A stretch of 32,665 nucleotides of DNA from Burkholderiales bacterium. Its GTDB lineage: Bacteria; Pseudomonadota; Gammaproteobacteria; Burkholderiales; Burkholderiaceae_C. The stretch covers positions 1 through 32,665 of the forward strand of contig JAGWTP010000041.1 in NCBI GenBank assembly GCA_028868895.1. The letters run 5' to 3'. Positions 1 through 11,248 of this stretch are shown piece after piece. The notes beneath the pieces are model-generated. The model made no database searches. It saw only the letters and a program-made list of their open reading frames with translations, and had not been told where the DNA came from. A program made the position numbers and the translations under genes. The first letter of the stretch is position 1; each line of letters begins with the position of its first letter.

Positions 1-869
1 GGCGCGATCACCAGCGGCGGCAGGTCGGGGTCGGGGAAGTAGCGGTAGTCGTGCGCGTCTTCCTTGCTGCGCATCGCGCGTGTTTCACCGCTGTCGGCGT
101 CGAACAGCACGGTGGCCTGCTGCACCGCGCCGCCGTCCTCGATCAGGTCGATCTGCCACTGCACCTCGTAGTCGATCGCCTGCTGCATGAACTTGAAGCT
201 GTTCAGGTTCTTGATCTCGCGCCGGGTACCGAATGGTGCACCGGGGCGGCGCACCGAAACGTTGGCGTCGCAGCGAAACGAGCCTTCCTGCATGTTGCCG
301 TCGCAGATGCCGATCCAGGTGACGAGCCGGTGCAGCGCGCGCGCGTACTCGACCGCCTCGCGCGAGCTGCGCATGTCGGGCTCGGTGACGATCTCGAGCA
401 GCGGCGTGCCGGCGCGGTTCAGGTCGATTCCGGTCTGGCCTCGATAGTCTTCGTGCAGCGATTTGCCGGCATCTTCTTCGAGGTGCGCGCGGGTCAGGTG
501 CACCGTGTGCTTCAGGTCGCCGACGAAGAACTCGAGCGCACCGCCCTGCACGACCGGCGTCTCGTACTGGCTGATCTGGTAGCCCTTGGGCAGGTCGGGG
601 TAGAAGTAGTTCTTGCGCGCAAAGATCGACAGCGGCGCCACCTTTGCGCCCACCGCCAGACCCAGGCGGATCGCGCGTTCGACCGCACCGCGGTTCATCA
701 CCGGCAACGTGCCTGGCAGCGCCAGATCGACCGGCGAAGCCTGGGTGTTCGGGGCCGCGCCGAAGGCGGTCGACGAGCCGCTGAAGATCTTGCTGCGGGT
801 CGAAAGCTGCGCGTGCGTCTCGATGCCGATGACGACCTCGTAGCCGCGGATCAATGCAGGTGTGCCCAT
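1..869 (-). CDS. gatB: GatB, Asp/Glu-tRNA(Asn/Gln) amidotransferase subunit B, N-terminal 289 residues (cut by window edge)
   Basis: GatB is the tRNA-binding and kinase subunit of GatCAB, which activates Glu-tRNA(Gln) or Asp-tRNA(Asn) with ATP and amidates it with ammonia delivered from GatA. The reverse-strand reading starts [19 protein letters not shown], the usual GatB opening, and includes the family motif [12 protein letters not shown] near the edge. The family is about 480 residues, so roughly 60% is present and the rest lies left of base 1. The ATG at 869 was chosen because the alignment starts there and it lies 8 bases after the gatA stop, so it is read from the same transcript as gatC and gatA. 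The frame stays open to the edge, with no damage visible. Confidence 0.95.
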   Translation of the reverse strand, partial: MGTPALIRGYEVVIGIETHAQLSTRSKIFSGSSTAFGAAPNTQASPVDLALPGTLPVMNRGAVERAIRLGLAVGAKVAPLSIFARKNYFYPDLPKGYQISQYETPVVQGGALEFFVGDLKHTVHLTRAHLEEDAGKSLHEDYRGQTGIDLNRAGTPLLEIVTEPDMRSSREAVEYARALHRLVTWIGICDGNMQEGSFRCDANVSVRRPGAPFGTRREIKNLNSFKFMQQAIDYEVQWQIDLIEDGGAVQQATVLFDADSGETRAMRSKEDAHDYRYFPDPDLPPLVIA

Positions 870-877
870 GGTGACGT

Positions 878-4035
<3,158 letters not shown>

Positions 4036-4051
4036 ACGGCTCGCCCTCGGC

Positions 4052-4084
4052 AGGCCGGCACGTGCACCGCGTGGCCGGCCTTTT
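4052..4084 (+). terminator. Terminator-like hairpin after mreB
   Basis: AGGCCGGC (4052-4059) pairs with GCCGGCCT (4074-4081), extended by ACG/CGT with one bulge, and is followed by TTTT at 4081-4084. It starts 16 bases after the mreB stop and ends about 40 bases before mreC. In E. coli a similar arrangement gives abundant mreB mRNA with partial read-through into mreCD. Confidence 0.7.
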
Positions 4085-4124
4085 CGCTTCCCCCACGGCG
4101 CATTGACGTCCCGACACCGCGGCC

Positions 4125-5072
4125 ATGTCCATCGGCACCATTGACCGAACGCCGCCGCCGTTCTTCCGGCAAGGGCCGTCGGCGCTCACCAAGCTGATCC
4201 TGTTCTCGGCGCTGGCGTTGTTCCTGATGGTCGCCGACAACCGCTACACGCTCACCCGGCAGTTGCGCGCCGTCATCGCCACCGCACTGTATTACCCGCA
4301 GCAGGCGCTGCTGATGCCGGTGCAGGCGGTCGAGGACGCCGGCGGGTATCTCCTTGGCCTGAAGCGCGCCCGCGCCGACGACGAGGCCGCCCGCCGCGAA
4401 CTCGCCGCGCAGTCCGAGCGTGCGCTGCGCGTCGAACAGCTGGCAAGCGAAAACGAACGGCTGCGCGGCCTGCTGGGGCTGCGTCCGCAACTGAGCGTGC
4501 GATCGCAGGCAGCGCAGGTGTTGTACGAGGCCTCCGACCCGTATTCGCGCAAGGTCGTGATCGACCGCGGCACCACCAGCGGCGTCGGCCTGGCGTCACC
4601 GGTGATCAACGAATCGGGCGTGCTCGGCCAGGTCACGCGCGTCTTCCCGTTGTCGAGCGAGGTCACGCTGTTGACCGACAAGGACGCGGCGATCCCGGTG
4701 CTGAACACCCGCACACAGGTGCGCGGCGTCGCCTTCGGCAGCACCGCGGTGGTGGGCGGTGGCATGGAGCTGCGCTTCGTCGCCGGCAACGCCGACGTGC
4801 AGGTTGGCGACTTGCTGACGACCTCCGGCCTGGACGGCGTCTACCCGCCCGGCCTGCCGGTGGCCAAGGTGGCCAGCGTGGACCGCAAGGTCGACTCCGG
4901 GTTCGCGCGCATCGTGCTCACGCCCAGCGCCAGCGCCGACGGCGTGCGCCATGTTCTGGTGCTCGACCCGGTGGGCCTGCAGATGCCGGCGCGGCCGGAG
5001 CCGGCGACCGCGGCGACCAAGGCCGCCAGTTCGGCGTCGGCTCCAGCCCCGAAGAAAGGTGGGCGCCGATGA
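4125..5072 (+). CDS. mreC: MreC, rod-shape-determining periplasmic scaffold
   Basis: MreC is a bitopic protein that links cytoplasmic MreB to PBP2 and RodA. The 315-residue product has a short cytoplasmic N-terminus, one membrane helix at about residues 22-38, a periplasmic coiled coil at about 70-115 (rich in Glu/Arg/Leu), then the two beta-barrel domains characteristic of MreC (VVIDRGTTSGV, SEVTLLTDKDAAIPV, VGDLLTTSGLDGVYPPGLPV). An Ala/Pro/Lys-rich tail of about 30 residues ends the protein. The stop lies 25 bases before the mreD start, inside a short direct repeat. Confidence 0.96.
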   Translation: MSIGTIDRTPPPFFRQGPSALTKLILFSALALFLMVADNRYTLTRQLRAVIATALYYPQQALLMPVQAVEDAGGYLLGLKRARADDEAARRELAAQSERALRVEQLASENERLRGLLGLRPQLSVRSQAAQVLYEASDPYSRKVVIDRGTTSGVGLASPVINESGVLGQVTRVFPLSSEVTLLTDKDAAIPVLNTRTQVRGVAFGSTAVVGGGMELRFVAGNADVQVGDLLTTSGLDGVYPPGLPVAKVASVDRKVDSGFARIVLTPSASADGVRHVLVLDPVGLQMPARPEPATAATKAASSASAPAPKKGGRR

Positions 5073-5106
5073 TCATGTCCGCCGTCGAGGCCGGCCGATG
5101 ATCATG
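5065..5106 (+). repeat. 13-bp direct repeat at the mreC/mreD junction
   Basis: GCCGATGATCATG occurs at 5065-5077 and again at 5094-5106, a 29-base offset. The first copy holds the mreC TGA and two ATGs out of frame with mreD; the second holds the two in-frame mreD ATGs (5098 and 5104). It looks like a small tandem duplication that moved or duplicated the initiation region. Confidence 0.75.
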
Positions 5107-5619
5107 CCGCGCAGCACCGACCAGCTGCTGCTGCCGGTCAACCCGCTGTTCGTCGCGCTGACACTGCTGCTGGCGTTCGGGCTCAACCTGGTGCCGCTCG
5201 GGCGCGTGCCGTTGATGCCCGATTTCGTCGCGCTGGTGCTGGTGTTCTGGAACGTCCACCAATCGCGCCGTGTCGGCGTGGGCCTGGCGTTCGCGTTCGG
5301 CCTGATGATGGACGTGCACGATGGCGCGGTGCTCGGGCAGCACGCGCTGGCCTACACGCTGCTGAGCTTCTTTGCGATCACGATCCACCGCCGCCTGCTG
5401 TGGTTCACGGTGCCGTCGCAGGCGTTGCAGATCCTGCCGCTGTTTTTTGCCGCGCACGCTGTTTCGCTGGTGGTGCGGATGGTGGTCGGCGGAATGTTCC
5501 CCGGCTGGCAGGTGCTGCTGGCGCCGGTGTTCGAGGCGCTGCTGTGGCCGATCGCGACATGGTTGCTGCTCGCGCCGCAGCGCCGCGCACCTGACCCGGA
5601 TCAGAATCGTCCGCTATGA
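5098..5619 (+). CDS. mreD: MreD, rod-shape-determining membrane protein
   Basis: MreD is a polytopic inner-membrane partner of MreC in the elongasome. The 173-residue product is highly hydrophobic with about five membrane segments (for example around 15-32, 40-56, 64-85, 105-130 and 138-160) and the conserved MPDFVALVLVFW region. The start is ATG 5098 or ATG 5104; both lie in the second copy of a direct repeat and neither has a strong Shine-Dalgarno. The TGA overlaps the mrdA ATG by four bases (ATGA), indicating coupled translation. Confidence 0.93.
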   Translation: MIMPRSTDQLLLPVNPLFVALTLLLAFGLNLVPLGRVPLMPDFVALVLVFWNVHQSRRVGVGLAFAFGLMMDVHDGAVLGQHALAYTLLSFFAITIHRRLLWFTVPSQALQILPLFFAAHAVSLVVRMVVGGMFPGWQVLLAPVFEALLWPIATWLLLAPQRRAPDPDQNRPL

Positions 5620-7676
5620 CGGAGTTGAAGAACGTCGAGCAGGAGGTCCGGCGCTTTCGCCTGCGCCTGTTGGCCGCGGCAGCCTTCGTGCTGTTCGCGT
5701 TCGGCCTGCTCGGAGCGCGGCTGGTCTATCTGCAAGTCTACAAGCACGCGGAGCTCTCGACGCAGGCCGAGAACAACCGCATCACCGTCGTGCCGATCGT
5801 GCCCAACCGCGGCCTGATCCTCGATCGCAACGGCATCGTGCTGGCCAACAACTACTCCGCCTACACGCTCGAGATCACGCCGTCCAAGGTCGACAACCTC
5901 GAGGCACTGATCGACCGACTGGCCACGGTGGTGGAGATTTCGCCGCGCGATCGCAAGCGTTTCAAGCAGCTGATGGAGGACAACAAAAGCTTCGAGTCGC
6001 TGCCGATCCGCACCAAGCTGACCGACGAAGAGGTCGCCCGCTTCACGGCACAGCGCTTTCGCTTCAGCGGGGTGGACATCAAGGCGCGGCTGTTCCGAAA
6101 CTACCCGCTGGGCGAAGTCGGCAGCCACCTGATCGGCTACATCGGCCGGATCAACGAGGCCGAGAAGGAAAAGATCGACGACTCCGACGACGCCTCCAAC
6201 TACCGCGGCACGCAGTACATCGGCAAGCTCGGCATCGAGCAGAGCTACGAAGACGAACTGCACGGCACGACCGGCTTCGAGGAGATGGAAACGAGCGCCA
6301 GCGGCCACCCGGTGCGCCTGCTCGACAGCAAGCCGGCGCGCCCCGGCAACGCGCTGGTGATGTCGGTCGACATCCGGCTGCAGGCGCTGGTCGAATCGCT
6401 GTTCGGCGACCGACGCGGCGCGCTCGTCGCCATCGACCCGCGCAACGGCGAAGTGCTGGCGTTCGTGAGCAAGCCCAATTTCGACCCGAACATGTTCGTC
6501 GACGGCATCGACGCCGACAACTGGAAGGCGCTGAACGAATCGCTCGACAAGCCGCTGCTGAACCGTGCGCTGCGCGGCACCTACGCGCCGGGCTCGACCT
6601 ACAAGCCGTTCATGGCGATGGCCGCGCTGACGCTGGGCAAGCGCACGCCGCAGCAAACGATCTTCGACCCGGGCTACTACAACTTCGGCAACCACAAGTT
6701 CCGCGACGACAAGGAGGGCGGCCACGGCACCGTCGACATGTACAAGTCGCTGGTGCAGTCGTGCGACACCTACTACTACATGCTCGCCAACGACCTGGGT
6801 GTCGATGCGATCCACGACTTCATGGCCCCGCTCGGTCTGGGCCAGCTCACCGGCATCGACATGCAGGGCGAACTGCGCGGCACGCTGCCCTCGACCGAAT
6901 GGAAGCGCACCGCCTACCGCAAGAAGGAAGCGCAGAAGTGGTACGCCGGCGAGACCATTTCGCTGGGCATCGGCCAGGGTTACAACGCGTTCACGATGCT
7001 GCAGCTCGCGCAGGCGACGGCCACGCTGGCGGCCGGCGGCGAGCGCTTCAGGCCGCACCTGGTCAAGGCGATCGAGAACTTCGACACCCACGCGGCGCAC
7101 CGCCAGGTCGGCCAGGCCCTGCCGGCGCTGCCGTGGAAGCCCGAAGACGTGGCGGTGGTGCGCCATGCGATGTACGGCGTGACGCAGGAGGGCACGTCGC
7201 GCGCCTCGTTCGTCAATGCGCCGTACCAGTCCGGCGGCAAGACCGGCACCGCCCAGGTGCTCGAGATGAAGGCCAACGAGAAATACAACGCCAAGAACAT
7301 CGACGAGCGGCACCGCGACAACGCGCTGTACACCGCGTTCGCGCCGCTCGATGCGCCGCGGATCGCGCTGGCGCTGGTGGTCGAGAACGCCGGCTTCGGC
7401 GCCGGCGCGGCCGCCCCAATCGCGCGCCGCGTGTTCGACTACGTCCTGCTCGGCCTGTACCCGAGCGAGGCCGACATCGCCGCGACCCGGCTCGGCCAGA
7501 CGACCGCGCCGATCGGCACGCCGCGCCCGGCGGCCTCGGTGCCGTTGCCCGGCCTGACGATCGACGGCGCCGCCGCGGCACTGCTGGCGCCCGCCGCCGC
7601 GCCGGCCGGGTCGGCACCCGTCAACTCGGCCGCTGTCGTACCGGCGGCGCCGCGCGTGGCCATCGGCAAACCCTGA
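5616..7676 (+). CDS. mrdA: PBP2, peptidoglycan transpeptidase of cell elongation
   Basis: PBP2 cross-links new peptidoglycan together with the RodA glycosyltransferase. The 686-residue class B penicillin-binding protein has an N-terminal membrane anchor (about 17-41), a pedestal/dimerisation domain (VVPNRGLILDRNG region, 57-74), and the transpeptidase domain with all three motifs: Ser327-Thr-Tyr-Lys330 (APGSTYK), Ser382-Cys-Asp (the SxD form used by PBP2 instead of SxN), and Lys542-Thr-Gly (GGKTGTAQ). The C-terminus carries an Ala/Pro-rich extension of about 60 residues after the domain. The stop overlaps the rodA start (TGATG). Confidence 0.97.
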   Translation: MTELKNVEQEVRRFRLRLLAAAAFVLFAFGLLGARLVYLQVYKHAELSTQAENNRITVVPIVPNRGLILDRNGIVLANNYSAYTLEITPSKVDNLEALIDRLATVVEISPRDRKRFKQLMEDNKSFESLPIRTKLTDEEVARFTAQRFRFSGVDIKARLFRNYPLGEVGSHLIGYIGRINEAEKEKIDDSDDASNYRGTQYIGKLGIEQSYEDELHGTTGFEEMETSASGHPVRLLDSKPARPGNALVMSVDIRLQALVESLFGDRRGALVAIDPRNGEVLAFVSKPNFDPNMFVDGIDADNWKALNESLDKPLLNRALRGTYAPGSTYKPFMAMAALTLGKRTPQQTIFDPGYYNFGNHKFRDDKEGGHGTVDMYKSLVQSCDTYYYMLANDLGVDAIHDFMAPLGLGQLTGIDMQGELRGTLPSTEWKRTAYRKKEAQKWYAGETISLGIGQGYNAFTMLQLAQATATLAAGGERFRPHLVKAIENFDTHAAHRQVGQALPALPWKPEDVAVVRHAMYGVTQEGTSRASFVNAPYQSGGKTGTAQVLEMKANEKYNAKNIDERHRDNALYTAFAPLDAPRIALALVVENAGFGAGAAAPIARRVFDYVLLGLYPSEADIAATRLGQTTAPIGTPRPAASVPLPGLTIDGAAAALLAPAAAPAGSAPVNSAAVVPAAPRVAIGKP

Positions 7677-8830
7677 TGAGCGGCGTCTTCGACCGGCCCT
7701 CGCCGTGGCAACGCATCAAGCCGATCTTCAGCGGCTTCGACGTCCCGCTGCTGATCGCGATGCTGTTGCTCGGCGCGACCGGCATGGTCACGATGTACTC
7801 GGCCGGCTTCGACGCCGGCACGCGCTTCGTCGATCACGGCCGCAACATGCTGCTCGCGCTTGCGGTGGTGTTCGTGGTCGCGCAGGTCTCGCCGCAGACG
7901 CTGATCAAGCTCGCGGTGCCGCTTTACACGATCGGCGTCGCGCTGCTGGTGGCCGTGGCGGTCATGGGCGTGACGAAGAAAGGCGCAACCCGCTGGTTGA
8001 ACGTCGGCGTGGTGATCCAGCCCAGCGAGATCCTCAAGATCGCGATGCCGCTGATGCTGGCGTGGTGGTTCCAGCGCCGCGAGGGCGCGCTGCGCGTACT
8101 CGACTTCGCGATCGCGTTGTTGCTGCTGGTGGTGCCGGTGGCGCTGATCGTCAAGCAACCCGACCTGGGCACCGCGATCCTCGTGCTGTCGGCGGGGCTG
8201 TACGTGATCTTCTTCGCCGGCTTGTCGTGGAAGCTGATCATTCCGGTGCTCGTGCTCGGCGCCGCGGCGATTACCGCGGTGGTGGTTTCGGAAGACCGCA
8301 TCTGCCAACCCGACGTCAAGTGGCCGATGATGCGCGACTACCAGAAGAACCGGGTGTGCACGCTGCTCGATCCGACCACCGACCCGCTCGGCAAGGGCTT
8401 TCACATCATCCAGGGCATGATCGCGATCGGTTCGGGCGGCGTCGAGGGCAAGGGCTTCATGAAGGGCACGCAGACGCATCTCGAGTTCATCCCGGAGCGC
8501 ACCACCGACTTCATCTTTGCCGCGTTCTCCGAGGAGTTCGGGCTGGTCGGCGCCTCGGGCCTGATCATCGGCTTCATCTTCCTGATCTTTCGCGGGCTGA
8601 TGATCGCGGCGGCGGCGCCGACGGTGTTCACGCGGCTGCTGGCCGGCTCGATCACGCTGAGCTTCTTCACCTACGCGTTCGTCAACATGGGCATGGTCAG
8701 CGGCATCCTGCCGGTGGTGGGCGTGCCGCTGCCGTTCATCAGCTACGGCGGCACCGCGATGGTCACGCTCGGCCTGGGGCTGGGGATCCTGATGTCGATC
8801 TCGAAGAGCCGCCGGCTGATCCAAAGCTGA
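7676..8830 (+). CDS. rodA: RodA, SEDS peptidoglycan glycosyltransferase
   Basis: RodA polymerises lipid II into glycan strands during elongation. The 384-residue product is a ten-helix SEDS protein with the family marks KKGATRWLN, QPSEILKIAMPL, VKQPDLGTAILV, a long periplasmic loop (about residues 205-265) and the C-terminal GVPLPFISYGGTAM. The ATG at 7676 overlaps the mrdA TGA by one base. The last 68 bases are overlapped on the opposite strand by the tail of the histidine kinase gene, leaving no room for a separate terminator. Confidence 0.97.
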   Translation: MSGVFDRPSPWQRIKPIFSGFDVPLLIAMLLLGATGMVTMYSAGFDAGTRFVDHGRNMLLALAVVFVVAQVSPQTLIKLAVPLYTIGVALLVAVAVMGVTKKGATRWLNVGVVIQPSEILKIAMPLMLAWWFQRREGALRVLDFAIALLLLVVPVALIVKQPDLGTAILVLSAGLYVIFFAGLSWKLIIPVLVLGAAAITAVVVSEDRICQPDVKWPMMRDYQKNRVCTLLDPTTDPLGKGFHIIQGMIAIGSGGVEGKGFMKGTQTHLEFIPERTTDFIFAAFSEEFGLVGASGLIIGFIFLIFRGLMIAAAAPTVFTRLLAGSITLSFFTYAFVNMGMVSGILPVVGVPLPFISYGGTAMVTLGLGLGILMSISKSRRLIQS

Positions 8831-10358
8831 GTTCGGCGCCACCAAGCCCGGCCGTGCTGCTCGCCGGCAGACGCACCGTGATCAGCGTGCCCGGCGCCGG
8901 GGAGCGCGTCGAGGCGTCGCTGATCGTGACCTCGGCGCCATGTTGCACCGCGATCTCGCGCACGATGGCCAGGCCGAGCCCCGAGCCGTCCACATTGGTG
9001 CCCAGCGAACGGTAGAAGGGCTGGAACACGAGCTCGCGCTCAGTCACCGCGATGCCCGGGCCCGAGTCTTCGACCTGCAGCACCACGACCTGCCCGAACG
9101 GGTCGTCGATGACCCGCACCGTGACCGTGCCGCCGCCGGGCGTGTAGCGCAGCGCGTTGTCCACCAGGTTGCGGATCAGCTCGCGCAGCAGCAGTGCGTG
9201 GCCGAGCACCAGCGGGCCTTGCGGATGGCGCGCCGCGGCGGCGTCGCCGGGCCCTTCGTAGCCGAGGTCGATGTGCTGCTCGAGCGCGCGCGGCACGAAA
9301 TCGCGCACCGTCTCGGTGGCGAGCCGGGCCAGGTCGACGACCTCGCGCTGTGCCGCGTGCTGCTGGTTCTCGGCGCGCGCCATCGCCAGCAGCTGGTTGA
9401 CCATGTGGGCCGCGCTCTCGCTCGAGCGGGCGATCTGCTGCAGCGACTCCTTCAGCGCCTGCGGATCGGAGCGGCCTGCATCGATCTGGCGCTGCGCCAG
9501 TTCGGCCTGGGTGCGCAGACCGGCCAGCGGCGTCTTGAGCTGATGCGCGGCGTCGGCCAGGAAGTGCTTTTGCGCGCGCATCGACTGGTCGAGCCTCGCC
9601 AGCAGGTCGTTGATCGCGCGCACCAGCGGCGCGACCTCCTCGGGCGCCTGACGTTCGTCGATCGGGCTCAGGTCGTTGCTGTCGCGGCGGCGGATGCGCT
9701 GCTGCAGCTGGTTCAACGGCGCGATGCCACGCGCCAGCGCCAGCCACACCAGCAGCACCGCCAGCGGCAGGATCACGAACTGCGGCAGGATCACGCCCTT
9801 GATGATCTCGGTGGCCAGGCGCGAGCGCTTGCCCAGTGTCTCGGCCACCTGCACCAGCGGCGCGTCGCCGGCTGCACCGGATCGATCGGGCACGTTCACC
9901 CACATGTACGCCACGCGCACGCCGTCGTTGTTGACGGTGTCGTCGCGAAAGCGCACCTCGCCGGGCGGCGCGCGGTCTTCGTCACCCGGCACCGGCAGCG
10001 TGCTTTCACCACTCAGGAGCTCGCCGCGCAGGCCGAGCACTTGGTAGTAGATGTCGTCGGTCTCGTCGGTGCGCAGGATTTCCGAGGCCGCCGCCGGCAA
10101 CTTGAACACCGCCTGCGGGCGGGCCGCGCCGGCGCGCACCGAGACCTCCTTGGACAGCACCCGCACCATCTCGCCCAACTCGCGGTCGAACGGCTTGTTG
10201 GCGATGCCCTGCGCGACCAACCACGTGAGCACCACGCTCATCGGCCACAGCAGCAGCAGCGGCGCCAGCATCCAGTCGAGGATCTCGCCAAAAAGCGAGC
10301 GCTGCTCGCGGCGGCGGGCCTCGGTCGGTGACGGCGGATTCGAAGTGGTTCGCGGCAT
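8763..10358 (-). CDS. Two-component sensor histidine kinase (QseC/TctE type)
   Basis: This inner-membrane sensor kinase should phosphorylate the response regulator encoded 84 bases upstream. The 531-residue protein has membrane helix 1 (about 30-50), a periplasmic sensor of about 140 residues resembling the 2CSK_N domain of TctE/QseC kinases, membrane helix 2 (about 187-209), a HAMP-like linker, the H-box with His272 (AAHQLKTPLAG), the N-box (ELIRNLVDNALRYTP) and G-boxes (VEDSGPGI, GSGLGLAIV). After the ATPase domain there is a Gly/Ser/Ala-rich tail of about 30 residues; its last 22 codons lie antisense to the end of rodA. The signal sensed cannot be read from the sequence. Confidence 0.93.
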   Translation of the reverse strand: MPRTTSNPPSPTEARRREQRSLFGEILDWMLAPLLLLWPMSVVLTWLVAQGIANKPFDRELGEMVRVLSKEVSVRAGAARPQAVFKLPAAASEILRTDETDDIYYQVLGLRGELLSGESTLPVPGDEDRAPPGEVRFRDDTVNNDGVRVAYMWVNVPDRSGAAGDAPLVQVAETLGKRSRLATEIIKGVILPQFVILPLAVLLVWLALARGIAPLNQLQQRIRRRDSNDLSPIDERQAPEEVAPLVRAINDLLARLDQSMRAQKHFLADAAHQLKTPLAGLRTQAELAQRQIDAGRSDPQALKESLQQIARSSESAAHMVNQLLAMARAENQQHAAQREVVDLARLATETVRDFVPRALEQHIDLGYEGPGDAAAARHPQGPLVLGHALLLRELIRNLVDNALRYTPGGGTVTVRVIDDPFGQVVVLQVEDSGPGIAVTERELVFQPFYRSLGTNVDGSGLGLAIVREIAVQHGAEVTISDASTRSPAPGTLITVRLPASSTAGLGGAELSFGSAGGSSRSTSGSPAPGRA

Positions 10359-10442
10359 GGCAGTCGCAGCATAGCCGCCCGAACCCGGGTGGCCCTCCCC
10401 GCGGGGATCGCCTTCGGCAACCCGCGGTCGAGGGGCCGAAAT

Positions 10443-11114
10443 CTACGCCGGGATCTTCTCCAGGCAATAGCCCAGGCCGCGCACCGTGGCAATGCGCACC
10501 GGGCCCTGCTCGATCTTCTTGCGCAGGCGGTGGATGTAGACCTCGATCGCGTTGTTGCTGACCTCGTCGCCCCATTCGCACAGCCGCTCGACCAACTGGT
10601 CCTTGCTGACCAGGCGACCGGCGCGCTGCAGCAGCACTTCGAGCAGGCTCAGTTCGCGCGCCGACAGCTCGACCAGTTGGTCGTTCAGGTAAGCGACCCG
10701 CCCGGTCGAGTCGAAACTCAGCGGCCCGTGCTTGATCACCGTCGAGGCACTGCCCAGGCCGCGCCGCGTCAGCGCCCGCACCCGCGCCTCGAGCTCCTGA
10801 AGCGAGAACGGCTTGGCCATGTAGTCGTCGGCGCCCAGGTCCAGGCCTTTGACGCGCTGCTCGACGCTGTCGGCCGCCGTCAGGATCAGCACCGGCACGC
10901 TGGCGCCGCGCGCGCGCAGCTTGCGCAGCACCTCCAGGCCGTGCAGCTTGGGGAGCCCGAGGTCGAGGATCAGCAGGTCGAACTCGTGCGACGCCAGCGC
11001 GGCGTCGGCCTCGGTGCCGCTGCCCACATGATCGACCGAATAGCCAGCGTTGCGCAGCGATCGCAAAAGGCCGTCGGCCAGCACTCGATCATCTTCGGCG
11101 ATCAGGATGCGCAT
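10443..11114 (-). CDS. OmpR/PhoB-family response regulator (QseB/TctD type)
   Basis: This DNA-binding regulator is the likely partner of the downstream histidine kinase. The 223-residue protein has a receiver domain with acidic pocket E7-D8-D9, phospho-acceptor Asp51 (LILDLGLP), Thr/Ala switch region (LTAAD) and Lys in AKPFSLQEL, followed by a winged-helix effector domain (SARELSLLEVLL, VYIHRLRKKI, VRGLGYCLE). A good Shine-Dalgarno (GAGGAG) lies before the ATG at 11114. It is divergent from recA with 134 bases between starts, so its promoter shares that gap with the recA LexA-type box. Confidence 0.95.
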   Translation of the reverse strand: MRILIAEDDRVLADGLLRSLRNAGYSVDHVGSGTEADAALASHEFDLLILDLGLPKLHGLEVLRKLRARGASVPVLILTAADSVEQRVKGLDLGADDYMAKPFSLQELEARVRALTRRGLGSASTVIKHGPLSFDSTGRVAYLNDQLVELSARELSLLEVLLQRAGRLVSKDQLVERLCEWGDEVSNNAIEVYIHRLRKKIEQGPVRIATVRGLGYCLEKIPA

Positions 11115-11195
11115 GAGTGTCTCCTCGGGCCGTGCGACTCGCGCGCACTGGCGGTTTCGATTGTAGGGATGGCCTTCAAATGGCGCGCGCAGCTA

Positions 11196-11224
11196 CTGTA
11201 CAAACATCCAGCTTTTGAGATAAT
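11196..11224 (+). promoter_or_regulatory. recA promoter with imperfect LexA (SOS) box
   Basis: CTGT-N8-CCAG at 11196-11211 matches the LexA consensus CTGT-N8-ACAG with one mismatch in the right half; the left half with flank (TACTGT) is as in E. coli recA. A -10 candidate GATAAT lies at 11219-11224, with TGTACA at 11197-11202 as a possible -35 (16-base spacer) inside the box. Bound LexA would cover this promoter. Confidence 0.75.
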
Positions 11225-11237
11225 GAATGCAACCCAC

Positions 11238-11243
11238 AGGAGA
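11238..11243 (+). promoter_or_regulatory. recA ribosome binding site (AGGAGA) that sets a TTG start
   Basis: AGGAGA ends five bases before the TTG at 11249. No in-frame ATG or GTG lies between it and the conserved RecA core, so this site decides the unusual start. Confidence 0.75.
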
Positions 11244-11248
11244 ACCGC

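Noticed and set aside
5372-7675. Long plus-strand frame running through mreD and mrdA into rodA
   Set aside because: It is an Arg/Ala-rich shadow of the mrdA frame. Real RodA sequence begins at 7676 with a start overlapping the mrdA stop.
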